A stretch of DNA of 29,166 bases from Basidiobolus ranarum (Eukaryota; Basidiobolomycota; Basidiobolomycetes; Basidiobolales). Made by a program: the position numbers and the translations under genes. The stretch covers positions 1-29,166 of the forward strand of contig JASJQH010006982.1 in the NCBI GenBank assembly GCA_040143965.1, in the 5' to 3' direction. Positions 9,911 to 19,350 of this stretch are shown piece by piece. Within the stretch, counting starts at the first letter, position 1, and every line of letters starts with the position of its first letter. The notes under the pieces are model-generated. The model was given only the letters and a program-made list of their open reading frames with translations, was not told where the DNA came from and did not search any database.

Positions 9911-11008
9911 AGTAAGCAATAGGAAGCCACAACTCAATAGGAAGCCACAACTCCACTTTCCACCTGATACTTTAATGAGGAGTCACTTGAGCTGGTATAT
10001 ATAGCATTCAAAATTGATTGAAACATCAGTCACATCTATATTAAATCAGTTAAAAGGGGCAGGTTTATTGCTCAAACTCGGGCTCTAGTAGATCTGATTG
10101 ATCAAGGTACGGAATCAATGAGATGGATATGAGTGTTTCAATTATCTAGCCAAGTTGCGGGTAAAAGATTATGAGGGATAATAATTATTTCCCATTAAAT
10201 AATCCAGTAGAAACAATTGTTTTGCGCAGAATGTTAGCCCTTAGGCCCTAACCCTATCCTCACCCTCACCCTCACTCTGACTCTCACCCTCGCCATAAAG
10301 CCTAACCCTAACCCATGTGACGCTATCATCGAGTCCTCTGTGAATCATCATGACCTTTATATTTGGCTGAAACGTTTTTTATTATCAATCACCTCAATCA
10401 CCTGCCGGCTGAGAGCTTTGTGAATTCCCTGTGTCGTTCATCGACCTATGAAATAAAGGACTGGTCATGAAACAGTATGGTAGATTGATTGACTAGCGAT
10501 AGTTGCTTTGTGTCGTTGATTTGTTGAGAAATCAGATATAGGGTGGGGATGTAAGGTGGCGAAAAAGAAAATAGAACTGATGGTAGCGAATGGTAGCAGA
10601 TGATGACAATTGGTAGCGAATATTATAACGGTATTTTTATATCGTAGGTCTAGACTGCATCTAATCTGAATCTAGCCAAATTGGTTAGGCAAACCTTAAA
10701 GATTGTCGACCTAAATATGGTGAATGAGTTTGATGTTGAAACCTTTCTAAATCTACACCATTGACGGCGAGTTTTTTTGTAGAACAGACGAAGATTACTT
10801 TTTGTAGTAATTTCTGACCCTTTCTGAAATAGAGTGTGTACGTGTGCTTGCATCGAAGAACTTTTTTTCTACCGATGATTACTAATTTAGGCATATGATG
10901 GGAATAACCAGCGATATATAGGACTTACTGGTAAGTAATTTCGCTTATTAAAGCCTTGGCCTCAGATAACCTAACCTGAACTTACCTTGATGATTCCTCT
11001 CCGTTCCT
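9911..11008. other. Intergenic between HPP and 7TM genes
   Basis: Divergent intergenic region of 1.1 kb. It contains degenerate CCCTAA repeats (10236-10314) and four decamers at 10581-10620 (TGGTAGCGAA and close variants). Two overlapping minus-strand frames around 10650-10894 are short, lack family features and are treated as chance. No RNA gene was seen. Confidence 0.5.
10236..10314 (-). repeat. Degenerate CCCTAA/CCCTCA repeat tract
   Basis: About 80 bp of C-rich telomere-like sequence: GCCCTAACCCTATCC, a run of CCCTCA/CTCTCA variants, then CCTAACCCTAACCC. It is in the opposite orientation to the TTAGGG block at 8785, so the HPP gene lies between two inwardly C-rich/G-rich arms. It sits about 330 bp upstream of the HPP start. 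Confidence 0.8.
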
Positions 11009-11976
11009 ATGCTTAGTGATACCTTAGACTCTTCAGAGTTCTCGCAGATGAATGATCTCTCCAGTGCAGCTAGAGATCAAATGAATTACTCCAACGGAAC
11101 TCTGATCGTATATTGTGTAGTTTTTTGCCTCTATAGCTGTACATGCTTTCGCCTGGTCCGAAAGGTAGTTCGTTCAACCAGAAAGTATGAACTGTACTTT
11201 TGCGTATTGGCAAGTTTTATAGGAGCAGCGATTAATGTTTACGTCTTGGCTTTCTACTTTGTTTTCAATACCTCCTGTACTTTCAGAACCATACTGGTTA
11301 TTGTCACTAATGGGCTGATAAGCAATCTAGTACAGGTAGCTATTTATACTTGGATATATAGAGTTCTCAAATACAAAGCTATCTTAGTCTTGGGTACTTT
11401 TATATCTGTCATGAAGTTCATACCTCTGGTGTATAGTCTTCTGAATGTTTCTTATTACACTCGCGTTGTTGGTTTATGTACTTTTCGAAATGGCCCCAGA
11501 TTGCTCTACTATTCAGTGGTTTTTGATATGGCCATCACTATATTTTTCATTCTGTGCTTTCTCTTTGCACTATTCTACCACCGTACACTCTTGAAACAGA
11601 AGGAACCGGAATTTTCTACCATACCAGCCAACGTTACCTTCAAAATGCAAAATCTCTGCGCTGGAATCAAACGGGTACTATTAGCACTTTTCATTAATTG
11701 TATCTTAATGATATTCATCATTATCATGATTGCTCTCTATCCGGGAGGGAGACTGGCCATTGTCATCTTCCATTTTAGTCGTAAGTATTGGTCACTATAT
11801 CCAAAGTGTTTATGGTTAAATTTCTAACCTTTATCAACTTCTCTTTAGTGGGGATTACTTGTAAACTTATAGCAGATGCGCTATTTCTGATACTTCGTCC
11901 ATTCGACATCCCAGTTGTGGATTCATTAGATCATGTTCCATGCTTCGATATGGCTGAAGAATATATCTCCAAATAA
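11009..11976 (+). CDS. 7TM receptor-like protein (two exons)
   Basis: Exons 11009-11780 and 11849-11976, joined in phase 1 across a 68-nt GTAAGT intron, give 299 aa. Seven hydrophobic helices are visible at about residues 31-50, 61-86, 93-119, 123-145, 164-190, 222-244 and 249-276. The N-terminus is short with two sequons (NYS, NGT), as in an extracellular N-terminus. Cys90 at the start of TM3 and Cys157 in the second outer loop could form the usual receptor disulfide. Basic loops (RLVRKVVRSTRK after TM1, RTLLKQK after TM5) fit the cytosolic side. I see no DRY or NPxxY motif, so the subfamily is unclear; it resembles the many divergent GPCR-like genes of early-diverging fungi. A later ATG (residue 14) is an alternative start. 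Ligand unknown. Confidence 0.8.
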
Positions 11977-12071
11977 TTCTATCACCCACTTATTATATGT
12001 GTATTTTATTCATTTCACCATCATTATACAACTACATCACTATACTTGATTCCGATTTGTACATTTTCTCC

Positions 12072-12180
12072 TTTAATAGAATCATCCTACAATCGCATAT
12101 TTTAAGCGTCTCTTAATAGAATCATCCTACAATCGCATATTTTAAGCGTCTCTTAATAGAATCATTAAACAATCGCATAT
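12072..12180 (+). repeat. 40-bp tandem repeat, about 2.7 copies
   Basis: The unit begins TTAATAGAATCATCCTACAA and continues to GCGTCTC. The first two copies are essentially identical; the third is truncated and slightly changed (ATCATTAAACAATCGCATAT). The array lies about 140 bp upstream of the second four-TM gene and just after the 7TM gene, so it may sit in a promoter or a 3' UTR. Confidence 0.92.
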
Positions 12181-12316
12181 AGCGTAATTCACTATCCTTA
12201 ACTCACACTCAGCCTGGAGTGAACCAAATTGGGTTCGCTTCAGCCTAATGCGTCCAATATAAACGAGGATAATTGATAGAGTTTGGAAGAAAATCCACCC
12301 CACCTCCAATCCTCTT

Positions 12317-13009
12317 ATGGCCCAAATCCAAACTCAACAGACCTGTTGTGGCTGTATAAACCTTCGAGTGGGTTGCTTGCTTTTAACCATCTTGCAAATG
12401 GTAAGTTCATTCTCCTTCAAACACTTTTTTTATGCATTTATGTCGAGCTGATATGATGTTCAAGTTACTGGGGATTGTTGGATGTGTACTCTCGGTATTG
12501 ATAATAATAGGTATCTCTAATGGTACGGTGACTGCCAGTCAAGATTATCCGAAAGATTTGTTATGGGCAGGTTCTTTTGTACTATTGATTGCTTCGGTGT
12601 TGGTGTTTTCGGTTGGACTGATCGGAGTGATCGGAGTAGCTAAGGTACATGAGTGATGGTATAACATGGTTGAATTCCGACTAACATCTTCGGAGAAATC
12701 TAGAGTAAAAGTACAGTCTTGTCAGTTTATTTATTCTTGGATACACTTTCTATAATTTGCTCTATTGGTGGAATCATCTTGGCATTTAAAAATCGGGATC
12801 TTGGTGGTGGTATTCAATCGATAGTTTTGGTAATAAGGCAGGATTTTTATGCTTGTATCGGATGGTTCCATTAATCATATCTTCTTGTTTAGATCCTATT
12901 TCAGGTTTACTTTTTCTCGGTAATATTCCGTTATCGTAGAGAAGTGAAAGCAATCAAAAGAGACCTTAGTATAGTTCAATTCCGCAGGATAGAGAGTCCT
13001 GTAGTTTAA
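12317..13009 (+). CDS. Four-TM membrane protein, copy 2 (four exons)
   Basis: Exons 12317-12400, 12465-12644, 12704-12829 and 12893-13009 give 168 aa. The first three exons are 28, 60 and 42 codons, exactly as in the copy at 1706-2369, and all introns are again phase 0. The N-terminus MAQIQTQQTCCGCINLRVGC carries the same CCGC-(V/I)NLR-x-GC motif, and exon 3 again starts SK(T/S). Four hydrophobic helices follow, with a basic tail (YRREVKAIKRD) slightly longer than in copy 1. Sequence identity outside the N-terminus is low, so the duplication is old. Function is not recognised. The 3' end converges on an arrestin gene 230 bp away. Confidence 0.86.
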
Positions 13010-13239
13010 GTGCATTACAATGTAAATTATTCTTTTCATCATTAATATTATATCAACTCAAATATCTGGTTAAAAATAAGGTTTTAGTTAAGACATAAAT
13101 TATGGAATTCCATCCGAAATTCGAGCAATATTGAGGGTAGATTAGGTTAAATTAAATGTACATCGGGGTTTTACAAAAATTCATAATATACACTAAAGAG
13201 TACGTCCAGCGTAGTGATTCAAATTAAGTGAGTATTTTG

Positions 13240-14181
13240 TTAACAGTATGCGGGCGGTGAATCCAAAGTGATTGAGGTGTAGAGTGGAAGTGTGTCCACC
13301 TCTTTGTTACTTAAATGAATTGGGGTTCTCACGAGGATATATTTCTTGGCACCAAGAGAGCTGAGCAAGCATATTTGTACCTCAATCGAGTGAGAAATAC
13401 TTAGAAAAGCATTCTTACAGTCTGGCTGAATATCCAAGTTCACTGGGATTTGTAATAAATTGAGATCAATGGCAGGTTGACGTTTTCTTAAATCTTCATA
13501 TTTGATGGTTTCAGCTAGTGGTCGTTTAGTGGATTTAATATTCCCATTTTTAGTGTGGTACTTCACCACCTCAATGATACATGCTTGGATGGATTCTATC
13601 CTGGATCTGGGGTTGAATAACTTGGTTCCAACCTTGAGTCCGATGTCTTGCCCAGGTTGATAGGAATTGGAGTTGGAATAAATAGTGAATCCTAATTCCC
13701 CTTGAATTTCTCCAAATTTCAATAATTCCTGAGGATCCATCTCGTTCTGATCCATGGAATGAATACGTTGTACTTTTATCGGTCGCTCACACTTTAAATC
13801 CGATTGAAACGGAAACCCTTCTCTCTTGGCTACAGCTTTAAGCATGTATTTGATGGATCCGTTACGTGAGTTAACTGTCTCTGGCTGGTCACCGGTAAAT
13901 GGCAACTCAAATTGGTACATGTAAGTACCGCTCTCGAAAGATTTGGTTACATCGGTTTCCTCCAAAAATTCGATTTTATGTTGAACAAATATTTCGGAAC
14001 TTTCTGAGGGAATACAGGCGATACCCTGCAAAGTTAATTGTAGGGATGTGATTTTGCTGGAATTACGTAGATTCAATAGTACATAGCCGCGTAAGGTATG
14101 TCCAGAGGCGGTGTCTCTTTCACCACGAAGTACGATCTCTTCGTTGTATAAATGAATATCAAGATTGTTGAGGAACCACAT
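13240..14181 (-). CDS. Alpha-arrestin-like protein, copy 1
   Basis: Single exon, 313 aa. The N-terminal half shows the arrestin fold pattern: DIHLYNEEIVLRGERDTASG, then GYVLLNL, LQLTLQGIA, HKIEFLEE, and the strand-turn YMYQFELPFTGDQPETV followed by SIKYMLKAV. A second beta domain begins near GFTIYSNSNSYQPGQDIGLK. The C-terminus ends with LPLY (298-301) and PPAY (309-312), matching the LPxY and PPxY motifs that bind WW domains of Nedd4/Rsp5 ubiquitin ligases. Fungal alpha-arrestins act as adaptors that bring the ligase to plasma-membrane transporters and receptors for endocytosis. It is short for the family (many ART proteins exceed 500 aa) and has almost no tail beyond the motifs. It is a tandem paralogue of the gene at 14778-15758. 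Confidence 0.88.
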   Translation of the reverse strand: MWFLNNLDIHLYNEEIVLRGERDTASGHTLRGYVLLNLRNSSKITSLQLTLQGIACIPSESSEIFVQHKIEFLEETDVTKSFESGTYMYQFELPFTGDQPETVNSRNGSIKYMLKAVAKREGFPFQSDLKCERPIKVQRIHSMDQNEMDPQELLKFGEIQGELGFTIYSNSNSYQPGQDIGLKVGTKLFNPRSRIESIQACIIEVVKYHTKNGNIKSTKRPLAETIKYEDLRKRQPAIDLNLLQIPVNLDIQPDCKNAFLSISHSIEVQICLLSSLGAKKYILVRTPIHLSNKEVDTLPLYTSITLDSPPAYC

Positions 14182-14777
14182 TGTGTTGGAGGATTGTGAG
14201 GACTTGAAGCTAGGATAGACCTACATTTATATAAATCAATGGATTCAATAGTCATTGGTCGTTGAGGATGGATGATTCTGCATATACACTTGGCACAATA
14301 GTTTGCTTATATCTCGAATGTAGATGAAACTGAGACTTGGATCAAACATATTGAATCCTATCCAATAGCTTCCGAATTTAACCTTTGAACTTAGCCTTGA
14401 ATTCACATAGTAATTGGAACCTCCTCGAATTGCCCATTGTTCATACCCAATTTACTCATCCGCTTAAACCTTACCTGTAATGGATCTCTACCGAATGTTT
14501 ATGCAACGCTTGTAATGGATCTCTGCTGTATGTTCATGCAATTATCTTCTCTTCATGTAATTCCCTTCTCTTAGAACATCCATGCAAAGAGAAACTGTTT
14601 ATTAATCTCGAACTGAAGATATATGGTTGATTCTACTGGGAATGGTTGGAAGATGAAGTAATCATTATGTAAAGTAAAATCTTGAATTTTATTTGGTTGA
14701 TGTGATTTTCATTTTGATTTGTACAGTAATTTATAGATGAATGCAGAGTGGTATATACACGCTTATTGAAGCGAAAC
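14182..14777. other. Intergenic between arrestin copies
   Basis: About 600 bp without a gene. It includes a two-copy direct repeat of 33-35 bp (14476-14543) starting TGTAATGGATCTCT. The promoter of the arrestin at 13240-14181 should lie on its left side. Confidence 0.6.
14476..14543 (+). repeat. Two-copy 35-bp direct repeat
   Basis: Two adjacent copies share TGTAATGGATCTCT and then diverge slightly (ACCGAATGTTTATGCAA against GCTGTATGTTCATGCAA). It is upstream of the first arrestin gene. No function is visible. Confidence 0.85.
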
Positions 14778-15758
14778 TTAAATTAAATACTGAGGTTGAT
14801 GGGATGCACTGGAATAACATGGTGGCTCAACTAGAGCAGATTCATACGAAGGTAGACGCTCGTCTGTAGTAGAGTCCAGATTGGAGACGAATTTGATGGG
14901 AGCCTTGATCAAGATAAACTTCTTCACATTATTCTCATCTGACATACTGATGGTAATTTCTAGATGATGCTCCACTTGGATGAATTCATTCTGACAATCG
15001 GGCTGAATGGTATGAGATTTGGAGGAGGTCTTTAGAACTACGGGTTCTACCCACATTCCATTTCCAGTAGAATTCCAATTGTGTGTACTGTCGGTAATTT
15101 GGTGTTTGTTGGGCTTGACCCACTCATCATTGAATCTACACCCAACACTCTCAGATATGCTAACTTGAACTCTGTGGATACGTGTATTTTCGTTTAATGT
15201 TTTGATGCCAATCTTCAGAGGAACCTCAGCACCACTCTTGTAAGTGGTTGAAGGAGAGTGAAGACAGAATGCAATCTGCTTGGGAATCTCACCAAGTTTT
15301 AATAACTCGGGGGTTCCGATGTTTTCCGAGTCGAGAGAATTGGTTCGTTGAATGATTAACTCTTTTTCAGCTTTAAAATCTCCCCAGATACTCAATCTTT
15401 TGGCGACGGCAGTTAAGAGGTATTTAACGCTACCACCTTTGCATGAATCTACTGATTCAGGTAGATTACCAGGTAGTGGAAATTCAAAGTGATACTTGTA
15501 AACACCAGGGTAGAAATCTTTACTCCGATGAATCTCTTCTAGAAATTGTACTCGGTGCTTCAAGAATGTGTTCTGACAAGTACTGTTGAGAAGAGAGTAC
15601 CCGGTTAAGTTTAATTCAATGGAGGTTATGCTACACAAAGAATGTAGATCAAGTAGTACGTATCCGCGAAGAATGTGTCCAGAAGAAGTATTACTAGTGC
15701 CATAGAAGATAATTTGATTATTGTCGAGATGAATGTTCATGGAATTGGTGGACCACAT
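14778..15758 (-). CDS. Alpha-arrestin-like protein, copy 2
   Basis: Single exon, 326 aa. The start ATG at 15758 (MWSTNSMNIHLDNNQIIFYG) lines up with the start of the downstream paralogue; the frame stays open further upstream but without an ATG. Shared landmarks are SGHILRGYVLLDL, HRVQFLEE, YKYHFEFPLPGNLPESV, GSVKYLLTAVAKR, and a second domain starting near IAFCLHSPSTTYKSG. The tail has LPSY (302-305) and PPCY (312-315), again LPxY plus PPxY, then about ten extra residues. The role should match copy 1: adaptor for Rsp5-type ubiquitin ligase at membrane cargo. The C-terminal domains differ most, suggesting different cargo preference (inference). Confidence 0.88.
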   Translation of the reverse strand: MWSTNSMNIHLDNNQIIFYGTSNTSSGHILRGYVLLDLHSLCSITSIELNLTGYSLLNSTCQNTFLKHRVQFLEEIHRSKDFYPGVYKYHFEFPLPGNLPESVDSCKGGSVKYLLTAVAKRLSIWGDFKAEKELIIQRTNSLDSENIGTPELLKLGEIPKQIAFCLHSPSTTYKSGAEVPLKIGIKTLNENTRIHRVQVSISESVGCRFNDEWVKPNKHQITDSTHNWNSTGNGMWVEPVVLKTSSKSHTIQPDCQNEFIQVEHHLEITISMSDENNVKKFILIKAPIKFVSNLDSTTDERLPSYESALVEPPCYSSASHQPQYLI

Positions 15759-16086
15759 GTTGATAGTATGTGATGTGTTGGTTGAAGAGAAATTGATTCT
15801 CAATGAGGGCACAAGTGTCAAAGCTTTATAGTGATGAAGAATTCATCTATGCAGGTGATTGACTCACCCAGATTCTAGAGGAGTTTCTCATTTTCCTGCA
15901 ATCTTTGATAGGCGTTTGTTCTTACAAATATCTTCTAAGATCAACATGCAAACCAAGGCCAAGACAAATTTCAATGGTCTTAGTTTATAACTTTATGTCG
16001 GTGAGATCTGGAATAATCCAATTCCTTCATTAGATCTTATGCGGAAACTATGACATGACCAATGGGAATGAGCCTGTGTAAGCTTA

Positions 16087-16221
16087 CCACCCTAACCCTA
16101 CTCTAGAAGAAACCTGTTTGACTCACGCAGTCCCAATCCCAAATCAGTGATATCAATCCAATTCTAAATCATTGATATCAACAAAACAGAAGAAGGTAAG
16201 CCAATGAAACAGCCCTAACCC
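16087..16221 (-). repeat. Two short CCCTAA boxes
   Basis: CCACCCTAACCCTAC at 16087-16101 and CCCTAACCC at 16213-16221, both in C-rich orientation. They face the G-rich block at 16432. Confidence 0.7.
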
Positions 16222-16431
16222 ATGGTAACGTGATGAATATGGTTCATTGTAGTGATGACATATGAGGGGGAAGTTCGGATATGCAAACGGCATCTAAACC
16301 CATTCCAGAATATCTGGATGAACAAAAAAGATCTTTCTAAATAAAGAAAAGGAATTAAATTCACTTGTTTCAATGATCCTCTTGTTCATGTCGTTTGACT
16401 CGTTTAAACCAAGTCAATTCAATACAGGAAA

Positions 16432-16446
16432 TTAGGGTTAGGGTTA
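16432..16446 (+). repeat. Interstitial TTAGGG repeat
   Basis: TTAGGGTTAGGGTTA, two and a half exact telomere units, about 220 bp beyond the stop of the amino-acid transporter. Confidence 0.85.
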
Positions 16447-16531
16447 GCATAGTAGATGTTTTATAGGGGTATATGGATTTATTTAGAAACACCGGTACAG
16501 TACGATAATTGGAGAATTAATTGGGATTATT

Positions 16532-16605
16532 GATGGGAATTACAGCCAGGTTGAATGGTAATAATGGGAATTACAGCTAGGTTGAATGGGAATTAAAGCT
16601 AGTTG
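16532..16605 (+). repeat. Imperfect short tandem repeat
   Basis: Three starts of GGGAATTA(C/A)AGC at spacings of about 31 and 22 bp, each followed by a variant of AGGTTGAATGG. It lies in the 3' flank of the amino-acid transporter. Confidence 0.75.
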
Positions 16606-16663
16606 GTATTTACATTGTAATTGTAATAAACGGCGCATTAGGAAATATCGTACAGAACCAAGT

Positions 16664-18545
16664 CTAGTTTCCTTGGTGAATTTTCTCATACAAAGAGATG
16701 ACAGCGCTGTATGTACCAAAACCACAACTCATAAAACCAATAAGAACAATGAGACATTCCCAAAATTTCCGGGAAAAAGTGGTTGGGCCACCGAATAGAC
16801 GATAATTAAAAGCTATGGGTAAAACCTACAAGGAATGGGATACGGATATCATGAGTATATGTTGAATTGTAAACAAATATCTTGATAGGCACTAACAAAT
16901 ATTAGCATCGCATTAGATACTGCCCCTAAAAGTGTCACCACTTCAGCAAAATAGGGTAGAATTATGGCAACCAATGCTGATGAACAAAGTAAAATACTGC
17001 GGAAAGCAACCCTGGATAGCAGCTCTCTACCACAAGACATGTGGATACGATCGATTTTCATGGCGTGTTCTACCTAAGAATAGATATACATACGTTAGCC
17101 ATCAAGTGTATATAAATCATGTAAAGTTGCTTACTTCTAATGCCAGGGAAGCAAGTAAAATCGGATTCGTAAGAAGTACATGGGCTGTAATGACTATTAT
17201 AGCAAATGTCAAGCATGGTCCTAGCAAAATAACATAGAAATCAATATTTGTTGACTTTGAGACGAGGTGTTGGAAGGTACCTATAGGAAGGGTTTTTAAA
17301 ATTGGGGATTCCACTTTGTCTCCATAAACGTAGTATCCAACAAATGCCGTCGTAAAATACATAGCAAATACTGTCAACAAGGCTCTTCTCAAGACTTTAG
17401 GCCAGTCCTTTCGGTTAGTCATACCATGCTCTACGTGAGGAAAGACGCTGTTACCACCAAATGAGAATCCGACTGAAGCCAACACAGAGGGAAATGCAAA
17501 CAAGTTCATGTATTCATGTGTTGAATCCAAGTAATTCGGAAGATCCATGAATCCTGTAACTACCACAATGAAAACCATAATGACAGTAGCAAAAGCACCA
17601 AAAAAGCTAAGAGAATGCAATTGAGTGGTCATTTAAAGAAAGAAAGAGTGCTAGTATTAGAATCGTACCTTAAAATTGCTACTTCTTTCAAGGTCTTCAT
17701 GAATACAAATGGGGGCCAGATCATCACAGTACAGATAACAATCCTACATCAAATGGATAAATAACCGTCAAAGTAAAAAAAGAGATATGGTCTTTTAAAT
17801 GTACCAATGGGTAACCTTCCAGCTAGGTAAAGCTTCTTGAAATAGTTGCCGCAAATTAATCGAGGCGAGAATGAAGAATAGAGCAGAAGATCCAAATAAC
17901 ATAGAACCAGTAAAGAAATTCACCAGAGCACGACCGCTATTCCCAAAGGCTACTTGACCGACCTCAGAAAAATTATTGAGCCGCTTTCTAAAACAGAAAC
18001 ATAGTTAGAGTCTGTTTATATGTGGCGTATCTGCCTTCACTAACCCATCCACATATAGACATTTTATCAGTAAAATACCACTGTAATAGGCGATGTAGGA
18101 ACACAAGGCGATGCTCCCTAACCCAATCCATCCACCTTGTCTCAGACAGAACGGAAGCTGGAGGTAAGAAGAAAGTTAAAGGTAATAACATTATCAACAA
18201 GTGATTATATTCAGCAAAGGGTTGACTTGAAGGATATCACACCAGATCCTGCCATTATGCACCTATTTGATCAAACATGTAAGAAGCAAGAAATAAGAAC
18301 ACTCTCTCAGCATTACTACGTACACTAAATTGAAATAGGCTCCCCAGTTTGAACCGTGATGCCTTTCGTCAATCAGTTCCAATTCATCCTCTATTTCACT
18401 CGCTTTATCTTCAACAAAAGTAAATTAATCAATTCAATTGGTTGAAGTAACGGTGTATCATACCGCTATTGCCCACACTGTTATACTTCGGTGACTTGAA
18501 GTCGGATTTTAGAGGCTGCTTATCTTTTAAAGAGGTCCAAGTCAT
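16664..18545 (-). CDS. AAAP-family amino-acid transporter (nine exons)
   Basis: Exons in coding order: 18545-18464, 18408-18324, 18262-18238, 18163-18045, 17987-17805, 17743-17669, 17606-17135, 17073-16897, 16825-16664. They join in frame to 459 aa. After a polar N-terminus (about 45 aa) comes the amino acid/auxin permease pattern: GSNWGAYFNLV, AGSGVLQLPFCLRQGGWIGL, KCLYVDGKRLNNFSEVGQVA, FASIN-like FILASINLRQLFQEALPSW, FPSVLASVGFSFGGNSVFPH, NPILLAS, LPYFAEVVTLLGAVSNAML, and VLPIAFNYRLFGG. About eleven helices are expected. It should be a vacuolar or plasma-membrane proton/amino-acid transporter; substrate unknown. The third intron has non-canonical ends that fit a U12-type AT-AC intron and is listed separately. 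Exon 3 is only 25 nt. Every other intron is GT-AG. Confidence 0.93.
18164..18237 (-). other. Candidate U12-type AT-AC intron in AAAP gene
   Basis: A 74-nt intron read on the minus strand. It opens ATATCCTTC, matching the minor-spliceosome 5' site ATATCCTT at all eight positions. It has CCTTTAAC at 18182-18175, close to the U12 branch site TCCTTAAC, and ends TTCTTAC, with the branch A 12 nt before the end. Removal is phase 0 and yields GSGV|LQLPF, which has the spacing normally seen in AAAP proteins. Two in-frame alternatives exist: AT-AG ending at 18158 (GSGV|LPF) and GT-AG from GTGATA (GSG|LPF). Both shorten a conserved loop. Confidence 0.75.
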
Positions 18546-19350
18546 TTTAAGTAAGAAGGAAACGTTGTACCGGATATTGTCTGAAGTTTAAATCTTGTAG
18601 AGAGAGAACGAAGGTATTCAATTTAGAGTTGAGGGAGGGATTCTAGAGGATAATAACAACTTTATAAAGATTTTATCAAGGTGTATGTGGAGAAGGGTCG
18701 AAGTACTTATACTCCATAAATTGGCCGTACTGTCTTGTTGCAGTTATACATTAATATAACCACCAAGTCGCATAACATGATATGTGAGCGTATAATGGGA
18801 AAGTTGACTCAGAATGTGACCTTTTAATCTATCCGGCCCAATCATAGCTTCTAATTTCATAACACTGCCTTTAGTGTCCGTCAGTACATGTTGCTTCGAG
18901 AAACACACCGTTACCATGCTCACAGAACATAATGTGGAGAGTTGTTACCAAATCACGTAATAGCTCATCGGACCAGATCCATGTACTCCTGACAATGTGA
19001 CACGTTTGTTTGTTCTTATTTTGGGAGATTTCTTCATTGTTGGTACCAGAGTTACTCAATATAACCTTCTTGGAATGGCAGGTTTTGGAGTAGTAATGAT
19101 CTTAGGCGTTGATGGGATATTAATGGAGCAACGCTTTGTGGTAAATGAAGTAATTGCCTATCCCTTATCCCTTTTATATGCCATTTATCCTTCAGGTTTA
19201 GCCACATGCCAACACTAGAGGCGAGGCAAAGGAGAGACACTTTGTCATTTGATTGAAGAGTTGGTTATCGCTGTGAGAGTAATTATGTTGATATTTATTG
19301 ATATTCAAGTGATAGTATAAACAGTGTGGGGAGGTAAAGTGCAAGTTCAA
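18546..19350. other. Unassigned region between transporter and relic
   Basis: About 800 bp upstream of the amino-acid transporter. Open frames exist on both strands around 18871-19240. The plus-strand one is hydrophobic (GMAGFGVVMILGVDGILMEQ) and the minus-strand ones are polar, but none starts or splices convincingly and I recognise no family. Treat as unresolved; the transporter promoter is at its left end. Confidence 0.4.

Larger units (their letters stand above)
15759..16663. other. Intergenic with telomere-like and short repeats
   Basis: About 900 bp without a gene. It contains CCCTAA blocks (16087-16101 and 16213-16221), a TTAGGG block (16432-16446), a doubled AATC(A)GTGATATCAA-type segment near 16140-16185, and a short imperfect repeat at 16532-16605. 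The promoter of the upstream arrestin and the 3' UTR of the amino-acid transporter should both lie here. Confidence 0.6.

Noticed and set aside
8785-10314. True telomere or chromosome end
   Set aside because: The repeats are only 22-80 bp, degenerate in part, and ordinary genes continue on both sides.
10650-10894. Two overlapping minus-strand frames of 67-69 codons
   Set aside because: Low complexity, no ATG-supported start context, no family pattern, and they use overlapping frames of the same DNA.
12210-12240. Possible hairpin or operator (GAACC...GGTTC)
   Set aside because: Arms are only about five bases and occur once; not distinguishable from chance.
16586-17237. Plus-strand frames over the amino-acid transporter
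   Set aside because: They are antisense to exons 7-9 of the AAAP gene, whose minus-strand reading is clearly the real one.
18997-19218. Hydrophobic plus-strand frame that could be a TM protein
   Set aside because: Its complement also gives open polar frames, no splice-linked partner exon was found and no family is recognisable; kept only as an unassigned region.
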